DNA from: Aquiflexum sp. TKW24L
GTDB taxonomy: Bacteria > Bacteroidota > Bacteroidia > Cytophagales > Cyclobacteriaceae
Length of the DNA stretch: 64,000 bases
Reading direction: 5' to 3'
Assembly (NCBI RefSeq): GCF_023502205.1
Contig: NZ_JAMFLG010000011.1
Coordinates: 62,001 to 126,000, forward strand
Part shown: in pieces, positions 1-8,484 of the stretch
Layout: every line of letters begins with the position of its first letter
How positions within the stretch are numbered: position 1 is the first letter of the stretch
The notes under the pieces: model-generated
Database searches by the model: none
Seen by the model: only the letters and a program-made list of their open reading frames with translations
Told to the model about the DNA's origin: nothing
Translations under genes and position numbers: made by a program

Positions 1-420
1 GGAATAGGCCTTTTCTTTTTGATGGGAGTTTTGCTTGCCTATGCTTGGGGATATCGGGATGCGGCGAGTCTTTGCACGATCGGGGCTGGTGCTTGTACCT
101 ACATCGTGGGTCCGGTGACCGGTGCGGCGGTGGGGGCAAGTTCGGAGGTGATTGCGCTGAGTATTGCCGCGGGCGTGGTCAAGACCATTGCGGTGACCGT
201 CATTACGCCAATTGCTGCCAAAAAGATAGGCCTGAACAGTCCGGAATCCGCCATGGCATTTGGAGGATTGATGGGAACATCTAGTGGAGTGGCTGCCGGA
301 TTGGCTGCAACAGATCCTAAGTTGGTGCCTTATGGCGCGGTGACTGCGACTTTCTACACGGGCTTGGGATGCCTGATCTGCCCTTCGCTGTTCTATATTT
401 TGTTGGAAATGATTTTTTGA
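1..420 (+). CDS. madM: Malonate transporter subunit MadM, C-terminal part (5' end outside the window)
   Basis: The reading frame is open from base 1, so the gene begins upstream; about 139 C-terminal residues are present of roughly 250 usual for the family. What is seen is a very hydrophobic, Gly/Ala-rich integral membrane sequence with the family-typical stretches GAGACTYIVGPVTGAAVG, AMAFGGLMGTSSGVAAGLA and DPKLVPYGA near the end. MadM pairs with the small subunit MadL to form a sodium-dependent malonate importer in the cytoplasmic membrane (family knowledge); madL would be expected just upstream, out of view. Only 10 bases separate it from the GNAT gene, so the two may be co-transcribed. 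I recognise the family from sequence memory; no other assignment fits as well. Confidence 0.85.
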   Translation, partial: GIGLFFLMGVLLAYAWGYRDAASLCTIGAGACTYIVGPVTGAAVGASSEVIALSIAAGVVKTIAVTVITPIAAKKIGLNSPESAMAFGGLMGTSSGVAAGLAATDPKLVPYGAVTATFYTGLGCLICPSLFYILLEMIF

Positions 421-430
421 TGAAAAAAAG

Positions 431-850
431 ATGACAATCAAAGAAGTTTCTCTTGACCAAATTCTCCCGATCCGCCAACAAGTCATGTGGCCTGATAAGC
501 ACATTGATTTTGTCCGAGTTTCGGAAGATGAACAAGGGATTCATTTTGGATTGTTTGCAGAGGGAAATCTGATTTCGGTGGTTTCGGTTTTTATCCACGG
601 GCAGGAAGCCCAATTCAGGAAGTTTGCCACCTTGGAGCAGTATCAGGGAAAGGGATATGGTTCGAGACTTCTCCAATACATTTTTGATTTTTTGGAGGAA
701 AAAAAAGTAAGCCGAATCTGGTGCAATGCAAGGATTTCAAAAGCAGGTTTTTATCAAAAATTCGGAATGAATACCACCGCAGCCGCTTTCGAAAAAGAAG
801 GGATGGAATATGTGGTGATGGAAAGAGTTTTTGAAAAGCAAGGTTTTTGA
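431..850 (+). CDS. GNAT family N-acetyltransferase
   Basis: A 139-residue single-domain protein of the GCN5-related acetyltransferase fold, which moves an acetyl group from acetyl-CoA to an amine; the substrate cannot be told. Residues about 55-95 carry the acetyl-CoA-binding region with the Q-x-x-G-x-G-S/A-type loop (YQGKGYGSRLLQ), followed by the beta-strand/helix typical of the C-terminal half (IWCNARISKAGFYQKFGM). The length is normal for a small GNAT. It starts at the ATG 10 bases after madM, overlapping no other gene, and probably reads through from that operon. The arrangement is the usual cytosolic ElaA/YjcF-like type, but I would not name it further. Confidence 0.85.
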   Translation: MTIKEVSLDQILPIRQQVMWPDKHIDFVRVSEDEQGIHFGLFAEGNLISVVSVFIHGQEAQFRKFATLEQYQGKGYGSRLLQYIFDFLEEKKVSRIWCNARISKAGFYQKFGMNTTAAAFEKEGMEYVVMERVFEKQGF

Positions 851-1126
851 TATTATTCCGAAAAAATTTTCGCCGATTTTTAATTTTTTTTACCAAAAAA
901 AACTGGATTGCCATTCTTTTTCCGCAACCGTTATAGATCGGGTGAAAATCAAGATTTGAACCCATTTTTCCATCAAAATATGCCGTTTGGGGGCCATTGG
1001 GCCAATTCATCGATTGGTAAGTGTTGAATTTTTAGAAGAATATTTTTCTATTTTAGAATTCCCAAAATGAGTTTTCTCCATTTTAGACAAAATCAGAATT
1101 TACCTCACCCAATCAACCTTCCCTGC

Positions 1127-2608
1127 ATGAGCAAACCACGGCTTTCCTTTCAACAGATCATCAATATGAATGTCGGTTTTTTTGGCATTCAATATAGCTT
1201 CGGCCTGCAGCAGAGTGCAGTCAACCCGATTTATGACATGCTTGGCGCACAACCGCATGAAATCCCGATCTTGAATCTCGCCGGGCCGATGACGGGATTG
1301 CTGATCCAACCTATCATTGGCGCTTTGAGTGACAGGACATGGAGCCCAAGGTTTGGCAGGAGAAAACCCTTCTTCTTCATAGGCGCAGTTTTTTGTAGCA
1401 TCTGTCTCTTTCTGTATCCATTCAGCAGTTCGCTTTGGATGGCGGCTGGCTTACTTTGGGTATTGGATGCGGCCAACAATACGGCGATGGAACCTTACCG
1501 TGCCTTGATTGCTGACAAACTTCCCGAAGAACAATATGCCACAGGTTTTTTGTCCCAAAGTTTCTTTACCGGACTGGGGATAACCCTCGCCAATATTTCC
1601 CTCTTTATTTTTCAGATGTACATTCCCGGTACGGCCGGGTCGCTGCCTGTTTGGGTGTATGCTTCCTTTTTCTTGGGATCGATTTGTTCCATAACCTCTG
1701 TGGGATGGAGTATCTACAAAACCCCCGAGATTCCACCGAGTAAGGAGGAGTTAGCTGTCTTGAATGAGAAAAATAAGGGTTTACCAAATCCTGTTATCCA
1801 GTTTTTCCTTTCGGTGTTTACCGCATTGTTGGTGTATGTTCTCTTTGCCTTGCTTTTGATTCCTTCGATTTTTGACAGGACTTTGATTCCTCGTCTGATT
1901 ACCTCGATGGAGAAAAATAAATATTCCCGCATCGTTTTCGGCGAAAATCTGGAAATCATCCACTCAGTCGTAGACATGCCATCAGTGATGTGGAAGCTTG
2001 CCGTGGTCTACCTTTTCCAATGGTATGCGCTTTTTGTCTATTGGCAGAATGCCGCCAAAAGTATCGCCCAATCAGTCTGGAAAACTTCCCCTGCGGAGGA
2101 TATGAAGCTGTTTGAAGAAGCAGTAGGATGGACCGGACTCGTCAATGGCTGGTATAATGTCGTGACCTTTATGTCCGCATTCGCACTAGTCGGGGTAGCC
2201 AAAAAATTTGGTCCCCGCAAAGTCCATTTCATCTGCCTGATTCTGGCGGGACTTGGTTTGCTTGCATTTCCCCATATCGAAAATAAATATGCCCTGCTCG
2301 TTCCTATGACCGGATTTGGTGTCGCTTGGGCGAGTATGATGGGTATCCCTTACCTGCTCGTGGTCAATGAAATCCCCAAAGAAAGATATGGTGTCTACAT
2401 GGGGATTATCAATATGATGATCGTGATTCCGATGATTCTACAGACCTTGAGTTTTGGATTTATATCCAAATATATCCTCAGCAACGATCCCGGGTTTGCC
2501 ATTACTTTTGCCGGGGCGTTGTTGCTTTTGGCAGCATTGGCCACATTGAGAATCAAAGAAACCCATGATATCGATACCGCATCAGCCCCGATGGGAGGCG
2601 GACATTGA
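1127..2608 (+). CDS. MFS sugar transporter, SLC45/GPH type (probable sucrose or maltose:cation symporter)
   Basis: An integral membrane protein of 493 residues with about twelve hydrophobic segments. After TM2 it has the loop SDRTWSPRFGRRKPF (residues about 68-82), the R-x-G-R-R-type signature shared by plant sucrose symporters and animal SLC45 proteins. The frame is open to an ATG at 1067, but the ATG at 1127 gives MSKPRLSFQQIINMNVGFFG, which is how bacterial homologues begin, so I use that. It is followed after 52 bases by an amylosucrase gene, which strongly suggests that sucrose is the imported substrate (inference). A large loop between TM6 and TM7 (about residues 225-310 here) is longer than in classical MFS members. 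Maltose or another disaccharide is the main alternative. Confidence 0.85.
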   Translation: MSKPRLSFQQIINMNVGFFGIQYSFGLQQSAVNPIYDMLGAQPHEIPILNLAGPMTGLLIQPIIGALSDRTWSPRFGRRKPFFFIGAVFCSICLFLYPFSSSLWMAAGLLWVLDAANNTAMEPYRALIADKLPEEQYATGFLSQSFFTGLGITLANISLFIFQMYIPGTAGSLPVWVYASFFLGSICSITSVGWSIYKTPEIPPSKEELAVLNEKNKGLPNPVIQFFLSVFTALLVYVLFALLLIPSIFDRTLIPRLITSMEKNKYSRIVFGENLEIIHSVVDMPSVMWKLAVVYLFQWYALFVYWQNAAKSIAQSVWKTSPAEDMKLFEEAVGWTGLVNGWYNVVTFMSAFALVGVAKKFGPRKVHFICLILAGLGLLAFPHIENKYALLVPMTGFGVAWASMMGIPYLLVVNEIPKERYGVYMGIINMMIVIPMILQTLSFGFISKYILSNDPGFAITFAGALLLLAALATLRIKETHDIDTASAPMGGGH

Positions 2609-2660
2609 TATTCGTGCTGTTGTTTAATTTTAATTCAAAAAGAAAAAAATACCGTTTTCC

Positions 2661-4619
2661 ATGGCCTCAGACCATTCATTGACAGACTTCATCCGCAATA
2701 TTCTTTCTGCCAACAAGCTTGAATTATCCATCAAAGACAAAGCTTTTATCACGCGGCTGAATGCCGGAATGGCTTCGATCACCCACTTATACTATCAGAT
2801 TTACAGTACCCATCCCAAAAAGGATGAACTCTTTGAGCAATTGATAGCGACTCTAGTCCGTGCCTATCAATCCCGGGAAAAAGACCTGCGCAAAAGGGAT
2901 GAAGAAAAAGCCAAGAAAGGTCATTGGTTTTTGAGCAATGAACTTGTCGGTATGAGTCTCTATGTAGACCGTTTTGCGGGGAATCTGCCGCTGCTTAAAA
3001 CCAAACTTCCCTATCTGGAAGAACTAGGAGTAAACTTCCTGCACCTGATGCCGATTTTTGAAAGTCCTGAAGGGGAAAGTGATGGCGGATATGCTGTTTC
3101 GGATTTTCGAAAGGTGGACAAAAAGTTTGGTAGCCTTGAAGATTTGATTGGGTTGAGAAAAGAAATGCAGCGAAAAGGAATGTACATGATGTTGGACATT
3201 GTCCTCAACCATACTTCCCACAGGCATGAATGGGCCGAAAAAGCCAAAGCGGGAGATTCCTATTACCAGGATTTCTTTTACATGTTTGAAAACAGGTGGA
3301 TTCCAAATCAATACGAGGAGAAAATGCCTGAGATTTTTCCCGAAGCTGCACCCGGCAATTTTACCTATGTGGAGGAATGCCAAAAATGGGTCATGACGGT
3401 ATTCCACAATTACCAGTGGGACCTCAATTACATGAATCCTTTAGTCTTTAGGGATATGTTGGACAAAGTGCTGTTTTATGCCAACCTCGGCGTAGATGTG
3501 CTGCGGGTAGACGCGCCGGCATTTATCTGGAAGCAAACAGGGACTACTTCGCAGAATCTTCCTCAGGTACATACGCTACTTCAGTTGATCAAGGAATGTG
3601 TCCTCGTGGCCGCTCCCGGAATGGCGATATTGGGAGAAGCGATTGTAGCGCCAAAGGAGATTGTCAAGTATTTTGGAACAGGAGATTATACAGCAAAAGA
3701 ATGTGATTTTGCCTACAATGCCACCCATATGGCGGTGCAGTGGGATATGCTTGCCACCGGCGAAACAGATGTGATGCTTGCCGCCCAACATGCGATTTTG
3801 GAAAAGCCCTTTGGTACCTCTTGGATTTCTTATACCCGATGCCACGATGATATCGGGATGGGTTATGAAGATTATATGATTGAAATGACCGGTAAATCAC
3901 CCTTCAGGCACCGCAGGTATTTGATGGATTATTATTCCGGAAACCTCCCCGGCAGTCCTGCTCGGGGAGCTTTATTTTCTTCTAATCCTAAAACAGGCGA
4001 TGCCAGAATCAGCGGAACCTTGGCTTCTTTGTGTGGCCTTGAAAAATCACTATATGAAAATGATTCTTACGGGCAAGACCTTTCCATCCAAAAAATCATC
4101 CTCATGCAGGCGCATTCTCTATTTCTTGGTGGCTTGCCGATGTTGTACTATGGGGATGAAATCGGTTACACCAATGATTACAAGTTCAGTGACGATCCCG
4201 GAAAAAGCTACGACAACAGGTGGCTGCATCGGCCATTGATCGATTGGGAAAAAGCAAATAAGAGAAAGGTGGAAGGAACGATCGAAAACAGGATTTTCTC
4301 GCAAATGCAGGCCCTGATCAAGATCCGAAAGAAACTGCCTATGATAGGAGATTACAAAAACCTGACATGGATATCTCCGCACAACACCCACATCGCCGCT
4401 TTTATAAGGACTTTTGAAGGAAAATCATTTTATGGGGTTTTCAATTTCAGTGACAAATACCAAAATCTGACTTGGTTTGCATTTAGGGAAAAAGGAGAGT
4501 CACCCGAATCACTGTTCGATCATTGGTCACAAAAAGAAATCAAGGTTGGTCCTGATCATGAATACCTTTGGCTCGAACCTTACCAGTTTTGTTTATTGGA
4601 GCCAATTACTCAGGTTTAG
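2661..4619 (+). CDS. Amylosucrase-like GH13 glucansucrase
   Basis: A cytosolic enzyme of 652 residues, close to the 636 of Neisseria amylosucrase, with the N-terminal helical domain (about 1-90), the (beta/alpha)8 barrel and a C-terminal beta domain. The GH13 signatures are intact: nucleophile D284 in DVLRVDAPAF, acid/base E326 in ILGEAIVAP and the transition-state stabiliser in CHDDIG (H395, D396, D397). The QWDLNYMNP stretch is characteristic of amylosucrase and sucrose hydrolase rather than ordinary alpha-amylase. Amylosucrase splits sucrose and transfers glucose to a growing alpha-1,4-glucan, releasing fructose (family knowledge). With the symporter just upstream it forms a plausible two-gene sucrose uptake and glucan storage unit. 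A sucrose hydrolase or trehalose synthase-like activity is the alternative; no signal peptide is seen. Confidence 0.88.
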   Translation: MASDHSLTDFIRNILSANKLELSIKDKAFITRLNAGMASITHLYYQIYSTHPKKDELFEQLIATLVRAYQSREKDLRKRDEEKAKKGHWFLSNELVGMSLYVDRFAGNLPLLKTKLPYLEELGVNFLHLMPIFESPEGESDGGYAVSDFRKVDKKFGSLEDLIGLRKEMQRKGMYMMLDIVLNHTSHRHEWAEKAKAGDSYYQDFFYMFENRWIPNQYEEKMPEIFPEAAPGNFTYVEECQKWVMTVFHNYQWDLNYMNPLVFRDMLDKVLFYANLGVDVLRVDAPAFIWKQTGTTSQNLPQVHTLLQLIKECVLVAAPGMAILGEAIVAPKEIVKYFGTGDYTAKECDFAYNATHMAVQWDMLATGETDVMLAAQHAILEKPFGTSWISYTRCHDDIGMGYEDYMIEMTGKSPFRHRRYLMDYYSGNLPGSPARGALFSSNPKTGDARISGTLASLCGLEKSLYENDSYGQDLSIQKIILMQAHSLFLGGLPMLYYGDEIGYTNDYKFSDDPGKSYDNRWLHRPLIDWEKANKRKVEGTIENRIFSQMQALIKIRKKLPMIGDYKNLTWISPHNTHIAAFIRTFEGKSFYGVFNFSDKYQNLTWFAFREKGESPESLFDHWSQKEIKVGPDHEYLWLEPYQFCLLEPITQV

Positions 4620-4801
4620 GATAATGTCAAATAGGTTTTTTGGAGGATATATTTGATTAAATGTAAGGAATATCTGTAAGGAGGTCTGAAAAATTCCACT
4701 GATCAAAAATCAATACCTTCAGGTTTTTTAAAATAATACATTGCTGATAAATGATATAAGAGAATATTTTTCTCATTCATTTCAAGCCTATTTGAAAAAC
4801 C

Positions 4802-4809
4802 TAATTTTG
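4802..4809 (+). promoter_or_regulatory. Bacteroidota -7 promoter element TAATTTTG
   Basis: A perfect match to the TAnnTTTG element of Bacteroidota primary-sigma promoters, 25 bases before the TTG proposed as the start of the TonB-linked barrel gene. A well-spaced TTTG -33 box is not evident. If used, transcription would begin around 4814, which rules out the more upstream TTG at 4741 as translation start. Confidence 0.4.
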
Positions 4810-4833
4810 CTTACTTTGAACCCGCACCTGAAT

Positions 4834-7227
4834 TTGACCAAAAACCTGAGCAAGGTTGTGGCAGTTTTTCTACTTCCGGTTTTACTTTTTATCTCCCCTT
4901 TGCTCATGGCGCAGCAGGGAGGCAAGGGAAAAGTGACAGGAAAAATCACTGATTCCAATTCAGGAAATCCACTTTCTTTTGCCACAGTAGCCATCTATAA
5001 AAGCCCCGAGCAGCTTGTCGAAGGAAATATCACGGATGAAAAAGGGGAGTTCAGCATCGACATTCCTTTTGGAACTTACTATGCTTTGGTCGAATTTATG
5101 GGTTTTGAGCCTTTCAAAAGTCCTGAATTTGAGGTTTCCAAAGAGCAGCCGGTTTACCGTTTTGCATCTCTCCAACTCAGTCCGACCATGAGCAATCTGT
5201 CGGAGGTGGTGGTGGAAGGTGAGAAGGCTTTTATGGAACTTGCCTTGGACAAAAGGGTATTCAACGTCGGACAGGACCTTGCCAATGCCGGAAGGACGAC
5301 TGCTGATATATTGATGAACCTGCCTTCGGTGTCGGTAGATACGGAAGGAAATGTCAGCCTGAGAGGATCGGGAAATGTGAGGATCCTGATCGATGGGAAG
5401 CCTTCAGGTTTGGTCAGCTTCAAAGGCAGCCGCGGACTGCAGCAACTGCCGGCGAGCATGGTCGAAAGCGTCGAAGTCATCACCAATCCCTCCGCAAAGT
5501 ATGAGGCCGAAGGGATGGCCGGGGTGATCAATATTATTTTGAAGAAAGACAACAACCAAGGCTTTAATGGGTCTTTTGAAGCTACAGTGGGCGATCCTCT
5601 CAATATTGGATTGGCTGCCAATCTGAATTATAGACATAAAAAAATTAATTGGTTTGTCAATTATGGCTTGGCTAAAAGGCGACAGCTTCGTAATGGAACA
5701 TTATTTCAGGAAGCGTTTGGGGGAGATACCCTTTTTATTTCTGACCAATCCACCTCAGGTGTAGTCAATAGTCTGAATAACAATATCCGGGCGGGATTGG
5801 ATTACTATTTCAATGAAAAAAGCATTTTGACAGGTTCGTATCTATGGAGAAGAAGTGATGCGCATAGGATCACCGATATCAGGTATGACGATTACATTTT
5901 TTCTAAAGACAATCTCCAGAGCTACAGCAAAAGAAGGCAGGATGAGACCGAAATGGAGCCCAATTCGGAGATTATTGTGAGCTACAAGCGCTCCTTTGAG
6001 CAGAAAGGACATGAGTTTGTTGCGGCCTTTACCTACTTGGATTATTGGGAAAATTCTGATCAACTGTTTACCGAGGAAACTTTCTCCCCTGAAGGGATTA
6101 TGGACCCAAGCCAATCCTTGGTGCAGACTTCGATCAATGATGAGTTTGAAAAGCAATACCTTATCCAGATCGATTACACCAAACCAATTGGCACGGGTGG
6201 AGGAAAATTTGAAACCGGATTGAGAAGCAGTTTTAGGAATATGGAGAATGACTTTATTGTGGAGGAGCAAAATGAAAACGGTGATTTTTTCCCCATTCCA
6301 TGGCTGGATAACATCTTTCTTTACGAAGAAAATATCCATGCCCTGTACGGCATTCTCGGAAATAAGTCTAACAAATTTAGCTACCAAGGAGGTTTGCGTG
6401 CGGAATTGACGGATGTGACGACAACTTTGGTCAAAACCAATGAAGTCAACCCGAGGAATTATATCAATTTATTCCCCTCCGCGCACCTGACTTACAATGT
6501 CAATAAGGAAAACGCAATGCAGATTAGCTACAGCAGGAGAGTGAGAAGACCTGTCTATAATGACCTGAGTCCATTTGTGACGTTTTCGGATGCGAGGAAC
6601 TTCTTCAGTGGCAATCCTGACCTAGAGCCGGAATTTACCGACGCTTTTGAGCTTGGACACATCAAATATTTTGAGAAAGGATCTCTTTTTTCCACAATTT
6701 ATTACCGGGATACCAAAGACAAAATCGACAGGATCAGGACAGTCGATAACCAAGGAAATGCAGTCACCATCACAGAAAACCTGAATTCAGAATTGGCTTA
6801 TGGGATTGAGTTCACAACAGATTACGCCTTATTTTCTTGGTGGAAAGCAGATGTCAATTTCAACTTTTTCCATGCCAAGATAGATGGAAGCAATATTCAG
6901 GATGATTTTGTAGCGACGACTTACTCGTGGTACGCTAGGCAAAATTCACGTTTTATTTTTGGAAAAGGATATGATATCCAATTGAGGGCAAATTATCAGG
7001 CAAGACAAAAAACTGCTCAAGGAGTTAGAAAATCCATCTTTTTTATGGATTTGTCGGGCAGCAAGGACGTATTGAAAGGAAAGGGAAAACTTATTCTGAC
7101 TGTGGCGGACATTTTTAATTCTAGAAGAGACAGGTACATCGTTGAGGGAACAGGATTTGTCACAACTGGAGATTTCCAAAATGTGGTCAGACAGGTCAAT
7201 TTGACTCTAAATTACAGAATTAAGTAA
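4834..7227 (+). CDS. TonB-dependent outer-membrane beta-barrel receptor with carboxypeptidase-regulatory-like domain
   Basis: About 797 residues. There is no ATG before the signal peptide: the frame is open to a TTG at 4741, but the TTG at 4834 gives MTKNLSKVVAVFLLPVLLF followed by LMAQQGG, a compact signal peptide, and a promoter-like TAATTTTG lies just before it. Next come a CarboxypepD_reg-like domain (about 30-120, KVTGKITDSNSGNPLSFATV), a TonB plug (about 130-240, DILMNLPSVSVDTEGNVSLRG and the ILIDGKPSG turn) and a large barrel of the OMP_b-brl_3 type. Such proteins import ligands through the outer membrane using TonB energy. It follows the sucrose cassette, but no SusD partner is present and there are 214 bases between, so a sugar role is only a guess. 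Its stop lies 1 base from that of the convergent J-domain gene. Confidence 0.85.
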   Translation: MTKNLSKVVAVFLLPVLLFISPLLMAQQGGKGKVTGKITDSNSGNPLSFATVAIYKSPEQLVEGNITDEKGEFSIDIPFGTYYALVEFMGFEPFKSPEFEVSKEQPVYRFASLQLSPTMSNLSEVVVEGEKAFMELALDKRVFNVGQDLANAGRTTADILMNLPSVSVDTEGNVSLRGSGNVRILIDGKPSGLVSFKGSRGLQQLPASMVESVEVITNPSAKYEAEGMAGVINIILKKDNNQGFNGSFEATVGDPLNIGLAANLNYRHKKINWFVNYGLAKRRQLRNGTLFQEAFGGDTLFISDQSTSGVVNSLNNNIRAGLDYYFNEKSILTGSYLWRRSDAHRITDIRYDDYIFSKDNLQSYSKRRQDETEMEPNSEIIVSYKRSFEQKGHEFVAAFTYLDYWENSDQLFTEETFSPEGIMDPSQSLVQTSINDEFEKQYLIQIDYTKPIGTGGGKFETGLRSSFRNMENDFIVEEQNENGDFFPIPWLDNIFLYEENIHALYGILGNKSNKFSYQGGLRAELTDVTTTLVKTNEVNPRNYINLFPSAHLTYNVNKENAMQISYSRRVRRPVYNDLSPFVTFSDARNFFSGNPDLEPEFTDAFELGHIKYFEKGSLFSTIYYRDTKDKIDRIRTVDNQGNAVTITENLNSELAYGIEFTTDYALFSWWKADVNFNFFHAKIDGSNIQDDFVATTYSWYARQNSRFIFGKGYDIQLRANYQARQKTAQGVRKSIFFMDLSGSKDVLKGKGKLILTVADIFNSRRDRYIVEGTGFVTTGDFQNVVRQVNLTLNYRIK

Positions 7228-7228
7228 G

Positions 7229-7963
7229 TCAAAATTTTCTTGTCCTTTTTTCCAGTTTCCCGATTTTTTCCTTAAACTGGAATTCCAGTTCATCGATAAA
7301 AATCAGCGGATTTTCATAAGTTTGAAGGACATGGTAGAGGTAATTACTTTCTAATTTTTGAAGTTGTTTGGCCAAGTTCTCTTTTTTGGAAAGCAATGCT
7401 GCCATCCTGATTTTAGGATCTACGGAAGGCAAGTCAATTGTCCGGTTTTCGAAAGTAGGATGCGCTAGGACGATGTTTTGGTAAAAATTTAGCAATGCTT
7501 CCAGATCACCATTTTTATATATTCCATTTAGCTGTGCGGTGAGGTCAGTAGCCGTCTTGATTGCATCTTCTTCTCCACCCGGACCAAGTTTGTCGGGGTG
7601 GACCTGAACGACAGCTTCCTTGTAAAGACGCTTCAGTTCCTGCCCTTCTCCTGCATTGACCTCTTGAACAGACTTATATCCTGGTTTTGAGGGTATCAAT
7701 TGAACCGGTTCTTTGTAATTTTTCCCTCGCTTTTTTTGTTCGAGTCGCTTCGCTTTTTTCAATTTTTGTTTCTCTTTCATTTTTTCGTTCAACACAGTCA
7801 GGCGGAAAATGAGGGAATTCAATTTGAGTCGGATGGAATTTTCATAGTTATTTATTTCTTCTCCAATTCTACTAATCTTTTCTTCTAATTGGGAAATATC
7901 ATCATTAAGTTTTTGGATCGAACCGTCTTTTGACGCCGAATTTTTTTTGATTAAATCACCCAT
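7229..7963 (-). CDS. J-domain protein with N-terminal coiled coil
   Basis: 244 residues. The first 80 or so are rich in Lys, Glu and Leu with heptad character (coiled coil), then a basic linker, then a J-like domain in which the HPDK tetrad (VVQVHPDKLGPGGEE, about residues 118-133) is intact; that tetrad stimulates Hsp70 ATPase in J proteins. No Gly/Phe region, zinc-finger or DnaJ C-terminal domain is present, so this is a class C J protein, not DnaJ itself. A specific client cannot be inferred. The gene stands alone on the minus strand, convergent and nearly touching the TonB-barrel gene, and divergent from the DUF11 operon across a 521-base spacer. Confidence 0.75.
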   Translation of the reverse strand: MGDLIKKNSASKDGSIQKLNDDISQLEEKISRIGEEINNYENSIRLKLNSLIFRLTVLNEKMKEKQKLKKAKRLEQKKRGKNYKEPVQLIPSKPGYKSVQEVNAGEGQELKRLYKEAVVQVHPDKLGPGGEEDAIKTATDLTAQLNGIYKNGDLEALLNFYQNIVLAHPTFENRTIDLPSVDPKIRMAALLSKKENLAKQLQKLESNYLYHVLQTYENPLIFIDELEFQFKEKIGKLEKRTRKF

Positions 7964-8484
7964 GATTTCTTTATAAATTAAGAATAGTTGAGGCTTGGTT
8001 TTCGGGAATTTGGGATTTTTTTTTGATAAAGTTCGAATATTGGGAACTGGTTTGAAAAAAAATTATTTTTTTTCAAAAATTTTTTTGGCCAGTTTTTTCA
8101 CTAATCCCCGAGTTTAGCAAAATTGGCAAAAACTGGTTTTAGCACTTTTTTGGAATTCATCACTAGTCCTTTGCACTTTATGCTCCTACTGCTCAGAATC
8201 GCCATTTTGGTAAAAATTAATTTGAACGATTTCCTTTTTTCATAGTCATTTTTTTATAAAGTTTCTGTAAGTAAGATTCTTGAAAAATTATTATGATTTC
8301 CAAACTATCTATGTACTTTAGCCTAGTAATTGACTGTTTTGTCAGAATTTGCTGACTCACCCTTGGCATTGTAAGTGGGAAAATAGCCGAAAAGCCCCTA
8401 GTAAAAAATCGATATAACTCTATCTAAATCGCCTCAATCCTAGCTTGTCTTAGTTAATTAATTTCTACTTTAAATAGATTGTTC
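7964..8484. other. 521-base divergent intergenic region with AT-rich hairpin
   Basis: No gene is seen. The left half holds a perfect 12-bp hairpin at 8061-8087 (TTTGAAAAAAAA, loop TTA) and an inverted pair CCAGTTTTT (8089-8097) / AAAAACTGG (8128-8136). The right half, leading to the DUF11 operon, is AT-rich and presumably holds its promoter, although no perfect TAnnTTTG box is visible (nearest is TACTTTAG near 8312). Confidence 0.5.
8061..8087. repeat. Perfect 12-bp A/T hairpin between divergent genes
   Basis: Arms 8061-8072 (TTTGAAAAAAAA) and 8076-8087 are exact reverse complements around a TTA loop. It lies 97 bases upstream of the J-domain gene start, not after any gene, so it is not an ordinary terminator; a protein-binding or nucleoid-associated site is possible. 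Confidence 0.5.

Noticed and set aside
1067-1126. N-terminal extension of the SLC45-type transporter
   Set aside because: The extra 20 residues have no counterpart in homologues, which begin at the MSKPRLSF position.
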